Source: Aquimarina sp. MAR_2010_214
Lineage (GTDB): Bacteria > Bacteroidota > Bacteroidia > Flavobacteriales > Flavobacteriaceae
Assembly (NCBI RefSeq): GCF_002846555.1
Contig: NZ_PJMS01000001.1
Coordinates: 1,302,001-1,366,000 of the forward strand
DNA: 64,000 bases
Direction of reading: 5' to 3'
Part shown: one piece after another, positions 53,055 through 60,296 of the stretch
Layout of the letters: the number at the start of each line of letters is the position of its first letter
Numbering within the stretch: position 1 is the first letter of the stretch
Made by a program: the position numbers and the translations under genes
The notes under the pieces: model-generated
What the model saw: the letters and a program-made list of their open reading frames with translations, nothing else
Databases searched by the model: none
Told to the model about the DNA's origin: nothing

Positions 53055-53148
53055 AGAGAGTGTCTTGCCGAATAAAGATGGTTTTCTATATCAGGAAGTT
53101 TGATTACCTGTTATTAAGGTTCAGTAAACAATTCTTAAAATAAGATTC

Positions 53149-53180
53149 ATGTAAATATAACCTTTTTGGTAAAATTTGCA
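53149..53180 (-). promoter_or_regulatory. Promoter of the XRE-ImmA gene with palindromic operator
   Basis: On the minus strand: TTG (-33, complement of 53176-53178 region), 19 bases, then TATATTTA (complement of about 53149-53156), one mismatch from TAnnTTTG. The spacer contains ACC-AAAAA-GGT (complement of 53160-53170), an inverted repeat between the two promoter boxes. It fits autorepression. Confidence 0.55.
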
Positions 53181-53230
53181 AATTATTTAACGTTTTTAAC
53201 CGAATGAGTTATGAACTATATTTTATATTT

Positions 53231-53243
53231 TACCTGTTTGGTA
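53231..53243. promoter_or_regulatory. Second copy of the ACC-N5-GGT operator
   Basis: TACCTGTTTGGTA, an inverted repeat of the same form as ACCTTTTTGGT at 53160-53170 (the two central T-rich spacers differ by one base). The copy lies about 60 bp upstream of the XRE-ImmA promoter and just before the plus-strand -7 box at 53275. Confidence 0.55.
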
Positions 53244-53312
53244 ATATTTGTTTTTCAGGTATTGATATTTTTCTTATCTTTGTATTTGTTCAGATAGTAG
53301 ATATCTGTATAA

Positions 53313-53408
53313 ACAAAAAAAATCAGACAGCAAGCTATCTGATTTTGGTATTTTAGAAAATTTGATTTTGGATTGCGTAATCCTGAGTCAAACCTATTGT
53401 AATTCGGA
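53313..53408 (-). ncRNA. Putative small RNA of about 95 nt
   Basis: On the minus strand a TTTGG -33 region, 20 bases, and TACCTTTG (-7, complement of 53415-53422) form a good Bacteroidota promoter. Transcription would start near 53408 and stop at the hairpin ATCAGA-TAGC/GC-TGTCTGAT (53320-53344 complement) followed by T8. The inside holds a GGATT-ACGC-AATCC hairpin. No ORF. It may regulate the flanking XRE-ImmA or ubiquitin-like genes. Confidence 0.5.
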
Positions 53409-53641
53409 CTACAAAGGTATATATTCTTTTCAGGAATACCAAATTCACCTAGCTTTTGTTTGATTATCTATTAATCTTTTTAATATAAAATATTACGCGA
53501 AGTAAGTACTGATTTTCCTTTTTTTTAATCTATTTCTATATAAAAAATAGGTTGAACATCTTTGCGATGATTATCTCCATTTTTAAGGGTTTTATGAAGA
53601 ATTTGGAGAAAAAATATTTTATAATTTTAAATTTTAAGAAC

Positions 53642-54598
53642 ATGTCCATACAAAAGACAGATTTAAGAAAATGCTTTTGCAGTGGGGTAAAACCAGCGAT
53701 CGCATACGAATATATATTCGACATAAATGAGGGAAGATATTCCTCTAAAGAGCAAGTAATAACAGGTAATACCTTACATGAACTAGCTGGTACAGATCCT
53801 AATACACATTTTATTAGGATGGTCACCAATAAAGGAAAAACACTTGTGGGACCTGATATCAAAATCGATCTAACAGAGTGCGGTATCGAAAGGTTTATCA
53901 TACGTCCTTACAAACAAGAAACTATTGATTTAGAAAATTGTTTTTGTGAAGGAGTAAAACCGATAATAACATACAAATATCTTATCAAAATTAATGGTAA
54001 AAAATATATCATTGAAAAAGAAAAGATTACTGGTCGTGAAATATTGGAATTGGTAGATAAAGATCCTAAGAATTATAGGCTTAGGATGTTCACTAAAAAC
54101 GGTAAAGTAATAGTTAAGCCAGATGATGTCATCGATGTTACCGAATGTGGAGTTGAAAGGTTTGTTTGCGAACCTCTGGATTGCACAGAAGGATTTATTC
54201 AGAAAACGGATTTTGATATACCTGCAGATGATAGTGAGTTCTTGAACTCACTATCAAATAAAGTTGATATATTAAAAGAAGGGAATGTTTGCTGGATCAT
54301 GCTTAGGGATTATGCTTTGCCAGAGGGATATAATGTAAATACAGCCGATGTGGCGATTATGATTCCTCCTCATTATCCCAGAACCGCCTTAGATATGGTT
54401 TACTTTACCCCTCCTTTGCATAGGAAAGATGGTAAACAGATTGGGCAATTGGTAAATCAGTCAATAGAAGGTAAAAATTATCAGCGTTGGTCGAGGCACA
54501 GGACACAATATAATCCTTGGCATCCCGAAATTGATAATTTCGAATCTCATTTAGATCTGATGATGCATTGTTTGATAGCTGAATTTAATAAACGTTAA
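53642..54598 (+). CDS. Tandem ubiquitin-like (multiubiquitin) domains fused to an E2-like domain
   Basis: 318 residues from the ATG at 53642 (MSIQKTDL); the frame runs on upstream without conservation. Two repeats of 89 residues (about 7-95 and 96-184) share LxxCFCxGVKP, then ITGxxxLEL, then RMxTxxGK and IDxTECGxERF. They match the bacterial multi-ubiquitin (beta-grasp) family. Residues about 190-318 look like the prokaryotic E2 family E, with IPPHYPRTALDMVYFTPPL. After that proline motif no cysteine occurs until MMHC near the end, so a canonical E2 catalytic cysteine is not evident; conserved-looking H/W residues (WSRHRTQYNPWHP) stand there. It is the first gene of a three-gene conjugation operon. 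Confidence 0.82.
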   Translation: MSIQKTDLRKCFCSGVKPAIAYEYIFDINEGRYSSKEQVITGNTLHELAGTDPNTHFIRMVTNKGKTLVGPDIKIDLTECGIERFIIRPYKQETIDLENCFCEGVKPIITYKYLIKINGKKYIIEKEKITGREILELVDKDPKNYRLRMFTKNGKVIVKPDDVIDVTECGVERFVCEPLDCTEGFIQKTDFDIPADDSEFLNSLSNKVDILKEGNVCWIMLRDYALPEGYNVNTADVAIMIPPHYPRTALDMVYFTPPLHRKDGKQIGQLVNQSIEGKNYQRWSRHRTQYNPWHPEIDNFESHLDLMMHCLIAEFNKR

Positions 54599-54608
54599 AA
54601 TCAGTATT

Positions 54609-55982
54609 ATGATGCATATTAAATTAACAAGCAAGATGCATCAAGAGCTAAAGAGCCATCTCCATCCAGGAGATGGTTTGGAAGCCCTTGCATTTGCAGT
54701 TTGTGGGAGGCTAAATTTTGGTAAAGACAATTGGTTGTTTGTTCATGAATTGTTTCTTATGCCTTATGATAAATGTGATCGAAAAGTTGATTCTATTCGC
54801 TGGAAAACTGAATATGTAGAGGATATTTTGGAGAAAGCGAGAACCAAAGGATTTGGAATAATAAAATTACATTCTCATCCTAGATTTGCAACTGATTTCT
54901 CAGATTTAGATGACATTTCTGATACAACTTTTTTTGAAAGTGTTTATGGTTGGACAGATACACCGTTGCCTCATGCTAGTGTAATTATGTTTCCTGATGG
55001 TTCTTTAAAAGGCAGGCTAATAGCAGAAGATCTAAGTTTTCAGCCGATTAAAAAAATATCAATAATTGGAGAAAATATTGAAGTTTTTGAGAAGCATACC
55101 AAATGTATTCAGCTGAGCAGAGCTTTTAAAAGAAACGAACAAACATTCGGAAAAAAAACAACCGATTTGTTAAGTAATTTGAAAGTTGCAGTTATTGGCT
55201 GTTCGGGTACTGGAAGTCCAGTTATTGAACAATTAGTAAGACTTGGAGTAGGAGAATTAGTTTTAATCGATTCTGATATTGTTGAAGAAAAAAACTTGAA
55301 TAGAATTATTGGTACTACGTTACAGGATGCTAAAAATGGTCGATACAAGGTAGATGTTTTAAAAGAGTATATTGAAAATATCGGTTTAAATACTAAGGTA
55401 ACTGTTTGTCCAGTTTTACTGCAGGAGAGTAGGGAAGCAATGGATGAATTGGCAAGCTGTGATGTAATATTTGGTTGCCTAGATTCTATAGAAGGGAGGT
55501 ATGTTTTAAACCTAATGTCTACTTATTACCTAATTCCGTTAGTCGATATTGGTGTTAAACTCGTTGCAGATGGTGAAGGTGGTATTGATTCGATTAATGG
55601 AAACATACATTATGTTTACCCAGGATCTCAAACTCTTATAGAGAGAAAAGTATTTACAATTGATCAGCTGTCAGCAGAAAGTTTGGAAAGAATCTCTCCA
55701 GAAGAGCATCAAAATAGACAAGTTTATTTTGATAATATAGAGGTAGATAGTCCAGCTGTAATAAGTGTAAACATGATTTATGCTTCACTTGGAGTAAATG
55801 AAATGCTTAATAGGCTACATCCTTTTAGATATGGTAATAACAGTAAATATTCTCATACCTGTTTTAATCTTACCGATTGGGATATAAATATTTCGTCTAC
55901 TGAATTAAGTACATCAATGTTGGATAACAAGTATATTGGAGTAGGGAATTTAGAACCCGATCTAAAGAATATATCTATATGA
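54609..55982 (+). CDS. JAB deubiquitinase-like / E1 (ThiF-type) fusion
   Basis: 457 residues. The N-terminal JAB/JAMM metallopeptidase (about 1-150) has LEALAFAVCG (glutamate) and the zinc motif HSHPRFATDFSDLD (about 97-110). The C-terminal E1-like adenylation domain (about 185-430) has VIGCSGTGSP, LIDSDIVEEKNLNR and CDVIFGCLDS, so ATP binding and Ubl adenylation look intact. The loop where ThiF/MoeB/E1 enzymes carry 'PGxPCLxC' reads YPGSQTLIERK, without cysteine. The gene lies 10 bases after the E2 gene; its last four bases overlap the next gene. Confidence 0.86.
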   Translation: MMHIKLTSKMHQELKSHLHPGDGLEALAFAVCGRLNFGKDNWLFVHELFLMPYDKCDRKVDSIRWKTEYVEDILEKARTKGFGIIKLHSHPRFATDFSDLDDISDTTFFESVYGWTDTPLPHASVIMFPDGSLKGRLIAEDLSFQPIKKISIIGENIEVFEKHTKCIQLSRAFKRNEQTFGKKTTDLLSNLKVAVIGCSGTGSPVIEQLVRLGVGELVLIDSDIVEEKNLNRIIGTTLQDAKNGRYKVDVLKEYIENIGLNTKVTVCPVLLQESREAMDELASCDVIFGCLDSIEGRYVLNLMSTYYLIPLVDIGVKLVADGEGGIDSINGNIHYVYPGSQTLIERKVFTIDQLSAESLERISPEEHQNRQVYFDNIEVDSPAVISVNMIYASLGVNEMLNRLHPFRYGNNSKYSHTCFNLTDWDINISSTELSTSMLDNKYIGVGNLEPDLKNISI

Positions 55983-56317
55983 GAAAGTTTTTTAGATGGT
56001 TAGGAAGTTTATTTACTAAACAGGTAAATGAAGAAGTTTATCATTTGAAAATAGTTTCTGAATTACCGGAAAATATTCTTGATCGAACACTTTATCTTGA
56101 AGGAGATCCTTCAAAAGAAGATTATTGGTACGCTTTGTTAAAGTGCCCTTGTGGTTGTAATGAGAGAATAATGCTTAATTTGATGCAAGATGCCGAACCT
56201 TGTTGGGAGATAAGAATGGATAAAAATGATTTTTCTATTTATCCTTCTGTATGGCGTACTAAAAATTGTAAAAGCCATTTTTGGTTAAGGAATCGAAAGA
56301 TTATTTGGACTAAGTAG
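55979..56317 (+). CDS. DUF6527 (CEHH-type) protein of the ubiquitin-like operon
   Basis: 112 residues. A basic amphipathic N-terminus (MRKFFRWLGSLFTKQ) precedes a small domain with KCPCGCNERIML (about 55-66), then WEI, PSVW and CKSHFWLRN (about 98-106), the Cys-Glu-His-His-like pattern of the protein commonly linked to multi-ubiquitin/E1/E2 operons. The CPCGC and C..HF groups could bind a metal. Function is not established; a target-recognition or E3-like role has been considered. The ATG overlaps the stop of the E1 gene (ATGA). Confidence 0.78.
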   Translation: MRKFFRWLGSLFTKQVNEEVYHLKIVSELPENILDRTLYLEGDPSKEDYWYALLKCPCGCNERIMLNLMQDAEPCWEIRMDKNDFSIYPSVWRTKNCKSHFWLRNRKIIWTK

Positions 56318-56376
56318 TTTGTTTTAAATTGTTTGTGAAATATTTTTATTAACTTAGAAGCAACGTAAATTAATAA

Positions 56377-56416
56377 TTACCCCATATCCAGAATAGCTCT
56401 GGGTATGGGGTAATTA
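56377..56416 (+). terminator. Terminator of the ubiquitin-like operon
   Basis: ATTACCCCATATCCAGA (about 56377-56393) pairs with TCTGGGTATGGGGTAAT (about 56399-56415), with one mismatch, followed by TAATAATAG. It lies between DUF6527 and the HNH gene. Confidence 0.65.
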
Positions 56417-56435
56417 ATAATAGTAGAAATTTTAA

Positions 56436-57575
56436 ATGAATAATATACGTTGCTACAACTGTACTGAAGAAATTAATCGGGAAAATCAATCCCTGGAACA
56501 TATTATTCCAAATGCTTGCGGAGGAAGACTAACTTCTAGAGATTTACTCTGTAAAGAATGCAATTCTTATTTTGGTGAAAAATGGGACGCAGCCCTGGCT
56601 AAAACTACCAATGCATTCGCAAATCTATTAATGATCACCAGAGATAGGGGAGAACCTCAATCCGAAAAAGGGGTTGGATTGCGTACTCAGGAGGAGTTTA
56701 AACTTCCTCCGGGAAAACCACCGGTGCTTTCAAAGCCTACCATTATAGAAGACCTGAAAAATGGTGAAATTGAAATACATGCTAATTCAGAAAAAGAGTT
56801 AAGAAAGGTTCTGGAGGGGTATAAAAGAACATATCCTGAAATAGATGTCGAGAAGGCATTAGCTTCTACAGAGCACAAAAGAGAATACTTCGATCAAGCA
56901 GTGAATCTTAAAGTGCATATAGGAGGTCCTGAAGTATTAAAGGCTATAGTTAAAATTGCTGTTAATTTTTTTATTCACAAAGGTGGGGGAAGAGATGACA
57001 TAAAACATCTGTTACCATATTTAAAAGGGACAAAAGAATTAAATATTGTGTGGCTTTATCATCCTGAAGAAAGGGTATATGCTGCAGGAATCAAAGAGGT
57101 TCCTCACGTGATAAAAATTATCGGGGATCCAAAAGAGGGTGTCCTTTACGCTTATGTGGAATTATTTGATACACATAGTTTTATTGTGCTTCTAAACGAA
57201 AATTACAAGGACGCACCTGTGGATCTGGACTATGTCTTCGATGTGGTTTCGCAAACCTCTAAAGAAAATGTGACTAAACTTACCCTAGTAAAAAATGACA
57301 TTATAGAGATTTTAAAACAAAAACCTTTTAACATAAATAAGGTTAGAAGTAGGATTGACAGGGTTCGTAAAATATCGAATAAGCTTCACGATCATAGGGA
57401 AATAGATAAAATTATCAGGAATGCAGTAAAGGTGTTTGAAAAAGAATCGGAAGGAGTTCTCATTAGCGAAGAAGCAAAGAATAAATTCTTAGAACAAGTC
57501 AGTTTAGATTTTGCAAAATTTATGTTGCACAAACAAAACTCAGTAGCGTATTTAAGAGAGGATAAACCAAAATAA
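56436..57575 (+). CDS. HNH endonuclease-domain protein
   Basis: 379 residues. An N-terminal HNH_5-type nuclease: zinc pair CYNC (6-9), EHIIPNACGG (about 21-30), and CKECNSYFG (about 39-47). The rest (about 80-379) is unrecognised, with a positively charged helix-rich C-terminus (RSRIDRVRKISNKLHDHREI). HNH proteins in defence islands cut phage or plasmid DNA, and this one follows the ubiquitin-like operon on the same strand after a terminator. Whether it belongs to that system is unknown. ATG start. Confidence 0.78.
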   Translation: MNNIRCYNCTEEINRENQSLEHIIPNACGGRLTSRDLLCKECNSYFGEKWDAALAKTTNAFANLLMITRDRGEPQSEKGVGLRTQEEFKLPPGKPPVLSKPTIIEDLKNGEIEIHANSEKELRKVLEGYKRTYPEIDVEKALASTEHKREYFDQAVNLKVHIGGPEVLKAIVKIAVNFFIHKGGGRDDIKHLLPYLKGTKELNIVWLYHPEERVYAAGIKEVPHVIKIIGDPKEGVLYAYVELFDTHSFIVLLNENYKDAPVDLDYVFDVVSQTSKENVTKLTLVKNDIIEILKQKPFNINKVRSRIDRVRKISNKLHDHREIDKIIRNAVKVFEKESEGVLISEEAKNKFLEQVSLDFAKFMLHKQNSVAYLREDKPK

Positions 57576-57734
57576 AATTAGTTGACACAGTATGTGATAA
57601 TTAGGAACCATAACCAAAAATGAGGGTTTACTTTAATACACGATGAGGGAGGTGTTTAGACTTCAGGAACTTATATTTGAATCAAGAATTATAAGCAAAA
57701 CGCTCAAAATAGATCTGAGAGAAGTAATAGTATA

Positions 57735-58652
57735 CTAAAAAATATCCCATAAAGGTTCATTCTGCCAGTTGGGTTTCATTCCTAAAGCACCTGGATCAAC
57801 ATTAGGATATTTTTGAAACAATGTATCCAATTTGTTTGTAAACGTGTTACCTGGCTGTACCGTATTGAGCAAATATTTCATTAAACAAAGATGTACGTAT
57901 AATTTCAGGAACTCGTGCTGCTTGGGTATATTTTGTGTTTCAAGTATCCATGGATTAGGAGGTTTTGGTAATAGTTTTGGAGCTCCAGGTAGATTCCTGT
58001 TCCAAAGTCTTGAATGATGTGCACAGTAGTTGCGTATTTGAGCTATAGATTGTAACCAACTAGGTAGAAATGTATGATTTACTACTCCGTATTCTTCTGC
58101 AATCTTATCTTTAGATTCTATAGTGTTTTTAAGGTTTCCATATAATTTTGATAAAGCACCAAAGCTAGTTTGCTCTAAGGATTTCCAAGCAGGAGGAAAG
58201 CGTAAATCATCTCCATATTTTTTTCTGTGATTTTTTATAGTTGGGTCTTTAGATCGAGAAAGTTCTCTTTTTAAATTAGCTAAGGTTTTTTCTAACTCAT
58301 ACTTATTTTTGAATAACTGTTCGTTTGCAAACCACCAAGGATCTGATTCATGCGATAGGTGATAAATAAGTTTAGTTCTAAGACTTATCTCTATTTTTTC
58401 AATAACATCAAAAAGTAAAATACGCAATTCTCTGTCAAAACTATAAAGTGCAATAACATCAGAAAAACGGCTATTTTCTTTAAAAAGGTGTTGCTCTTTA
58501 TCATATTGCATAGAATGCCAATATTCACCTAATCGGTAATAGCTTATGTGAGAAAGATAATGATCTGCTTTATCTTCAGGAGCTATTTTTAGACCTCTAT
58601 CTTTAAGTTTTTGAATTTGTTCCTGTATTGTAGTTGGTTTTTTTTGAAACAT
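57735..58652 (-). CDS. AbiF/Abi_2-family abortive-infection HEPN protein
   Basis: 305 residues, Abi_2 family (AbiD/AbiF-like). It opens with 'TTIQEQIQKLKDRGLKI' and has HYLSHISYYRLGEYWHSM (about 31-48), FDRELRILLFDVIEKIEISLRTK (about 73-95) and the HEPN-type RNase motif RNYCAHHSRLWNR (R-x4-H, about 220-232). HEPN proteins cleave RNA and shut down the host on phage infection. The gene is convergent with the HNH gene. A structured RNA with its own promoter lies upstream (58709-58767), as in described AbiF loci. Confidence 0.86.
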   Translation of the reverse strand: MFQKKPTTIQEQIQKLKDRGLKIAPEDKADHYLSHISYYRLGEYWHSMQYDKEQHLFKENSRFSDVIALYSFDRELRILLFDVIEKIEISLRTKLIYHLSHESDPWWFANEQLFKNKYELEKTLANLKRELSRSKDPTIKNHRKKYGDDLRFPPAWKSLEQTSFGALSKLYGNLKNTIESKDKIAEEYGVVNHTFLPSWLQSIAQIRNYCAHHSRLWNRNLPGAPKLLPKPPNPWILETQNIPKQHEFLKLYVHLCLMKYLLNTVQPGNTFTNKLDTLFQKYPNVDPGALGMKPNWQNEPLWDIF

Positions 58653-58699
58653 TTTAGCCGTAAAATAGGTGTGTAATTCTGAAAACAGAAAGGTTTATA

Positions 58700-58753
58700 A
58701 AGCAAAAGACACACCCTGGGACGCTGTTCTAATGGGTAGCGTGGTGTGTACTG
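58700..58753 (-). ncRNA. Structured RNA associated with AbiF (antitoxin/guide-like candidate)
   Basis: On the minus strand a perfect -7 box TATATTTG (complement of 58760-58767) predicts a start near 58753. The RNA begins AGTAACAGTACACACC and folds as GGTGTGT/ACACACC (58743-58749 with 58709-58715) with inner AGCGT/ACGCT (58738-58742 with 58721-58725), a 12-base loop GTTCTAATGGGT and a 5-base bulge CTGGG. The loop GGG and bulge CCC-type sequences could form a pseudoknot. I recall conserved RNAs of this kind at AbiF loci, but could not check the family. The AbiF ORF follows 50 bases after the hairpin and may share the transcript. Confidence 0.62.
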
Positions 58754-58759
58754 TTACTG

Positions 58760-58767
58760 CAAATATA
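58760..58767 (-). promoter_or_regulatory. -7 box of the AbiF RNA
   Basis: CAAATATA on plus, TATATTTG on minus; it directs transcription toward the hairpin RNA and AbiF. Confidence 0.55.
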
Positions 58768-58857
58768 TAGTTTTTATATCTTTTTTCTGTCTTTTTTAAC
58801 AATATTTTTCTATAGCAGAGGAAGGTAATCTTGTTTTTCTATGTATTGTGAACATTC

Positions 58858-58894
58858 ATATTGTCACAAAAGTAGTATGTTTTTGTGACAATAT
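58858..58894. repeat. 14-bp perfect inverted repeat
   Basis: ATATTGTCACAAAA (58858-58871) and its complement (58881-58894) with a 9-base spacer. The TTGTCACAAAA/TTTTGTGACAA arms form either an RNA hairpin or a dimeric repressor site. It lies between AbiF and the minus-strand gene ending at 58963. Confidence 0.55.
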
Positions 58895-58962
58895 TTGTTT
58901 GCTCTTTGCTTCTTCTTGTGAATTTAACAGATAGTGTCTGCTAAATTTTTGTGCTCTTAAAT

Positions 58963-59448
58963 TTATCTACGCTTTTTTCGAGCTTTCTTTTTAATTTTTT
59001 GTTCTTCACGTAATAAATCTATTGCACTGTCTACAGACATACAACAAATATTGCCAAATGAACTCTCTCCATTATCTTGTAAATTATATGCATTGATGAA
59101 ATTATAGTATGCAATAATTGCTTTTGGATTATCTTTTGCTTCTAACAATGTCCTGTATGAAGATACTCTATATTCTTCTGCAAAAATATCATTTACATAT
59201 TCCTCCAGTACTTCATCAGAAACAGAAACCTCTTTATTAAGTTTTGACCAAAATTCTTTACTCTCTTTTCTAGAATTCCTTTTGTCAAACAAATTTCTTA
59301 ATTCACCTTTTTTATATGCACTATAATCTTTTTGATTTTTTGTAGGTCTGGCATTAAGGGAATTTCCATCTTTATCAGTCGGATACAACCATAAACCTTT
59401 ATTGAGTTTCTTTTTGGTCTTTCTCTGCAGCCTGAATTTTTTGATCAT
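58963..59448 (-). CDS. Hypothetical basic protein of the island
   Basis: 161 residues, rich in lysine at both ends (FRLQRKTKKKLNKG and KIKKKARKKRR), with an acidic middle (VSDEVLEEYVNDIFAEEY). No signal peptide, membrane helix or recognised family. The charge pattern suggests nucleic-acid binding, but that is only a guess. Its ATG overlaps the end of the membrane-protein gene upstream by four bases, so the two are an operon. Confidence 0.55.
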   Translation of the reverse strand: MIKKFRLQRKTKKKLNKGLWLYPTDKDGNSLNARPTKNQKDYSAYKKGELRNLFDKRNSRKESKEFWSKLNKEVSVSDEVLEEYVNDIFAEEYRVSSYRTLLEAKDNPKAIIAYYNFINAYNLQDNGESSFGNICCMSVDSAIDLLREEQKIKKKARKKRR

Positions 59449-60206
59449 TTCTTTTTCTTTTTAACAAGAACCATGTATTCTAAAAGGTCTTGAAGTTGTT
59501 TAGTATTCTTAAATCTAATTTCTAGATATCGTTTGGCAAAAAAAGCTGGGATTGAATAAAAAAATGTCTGAATAATAAGAACTATAGCTATCAAAAACAT
59601 TAATAAATATTTCATTTGATTAATCTCACTTTGATCACCTTCCTTAACTTTTCTTACTTTATCTAGTATATCTGTAAAGAAATCTACTTTAAGGTAAATT
59701 TTCACAAATTCGAGTAAAGAAACAGAAATTGCAACAACCAGTATACCAACAACAAAAACTAAAAAAGAAGCATTAACAGCTTCTCTATGTCTTAAACTAT
59801 TAATAATGAAATCGGGTTTAAAATCAATGCTATTTTCCTTTAGGAATTTCTTTGTTTTTTTTGCTCTAAGTTTTAAAATCTTTAGAGATAAACCATCATC
59901 TCCAATTTTGACGTTATTACCATCTTCAAATGCTCTATCAATCATAGCATCACGCTTGGTAAAATAATTATATAAAACCCCTTTCTTTTTATCTCTGATT
60001 AACAAGTTAGCGTCTACAACAATTATTAATAAAAGGATTATTGCTAAAATTGGAAAAAAATTAAGCAGTAAAATTGAGAAAAGAAAAACTCCGAAATACA
60101 AAAAAATCAAATTATGATAAATTCTTTGCCAAAAACCAAGTTTTTTTATTACTAGCTTTTTGTATGCTAATTCATTCTTGAAAAAGTTTTCCAGTTTATT
60201 GATCAT
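59445..60206 (-). CDS. Membrane protein of unknown function
   Basis: 253 residues from the ATG at 60206 (MINKLENFF, with an AAAG just upstream); ATGs at 60245 and 60254 are also possible. Four hydrophobic segments: IYHNLIFLYFGVFLFSILLL / FPILAIILLLIIVVDANLLI (about 30-75), FLVFVVGILVVAISVSLLEF (about 145-165), LLMFLIAIVLIIQTFFYSI (about 205-223). Charged loops between. No family recognised. It overlaps the next gene by four bases; both form a cargo pair of the island. Confidence 0.6.
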   Translation of the reverse strand: MINKLENFFKNELAYKKLVIKKLGFWQRIYHNLIFLYFGVFLFSILLLNFFPILAIILLLIIVVDANLLIRDKKKGVLYNYFTKRDAMIDRAFEDGNNVKIGDDGLSLKILKLRAKKTKKFLKENSIDFKPDFIINSLRHREAVNASFLVFVVGILVVAISVSLLEFVKIYLKVDFFTDILDKVRKVKEGDQSEINQMKYLLMFLIAIVLIIQTFFYSIPAFFAKRYLEIRFKNTKQLQDLLEYMVLVKKKKK

Positions 60207-60296
60207 CTTTAAAATTTTTAAGTTAAATGGTTTTATTCGAAACATATATTTCATCCAAAAAAAGATATAAAATCAACTCACTAAATCCATATATTA

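Larger units (their letters stand above)
53055..53641. other. 587-bp regulatory region between divergent genes
   Basis: It contains the promoter and two palindromes of the XRE-ImmA gene (53140-53243), a plus-strand -7 box TATCTTTG (53275-53282), and a minus-strand small-RNA unit (53313-53422). The long leader of the conjugation operon (53423-53641) follows. No ORF of meaning. Confidence 0.6.
58653..58962. other. 310-bp region between AbiF and the next gene
   Basis: It holds the AbiF-associated RNA candidate (58700-58767) and a 14-bp perfect inverted repeat (58858-58894). Otherwise A+T-rich, nothing else seen. Confidence 0.55.
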
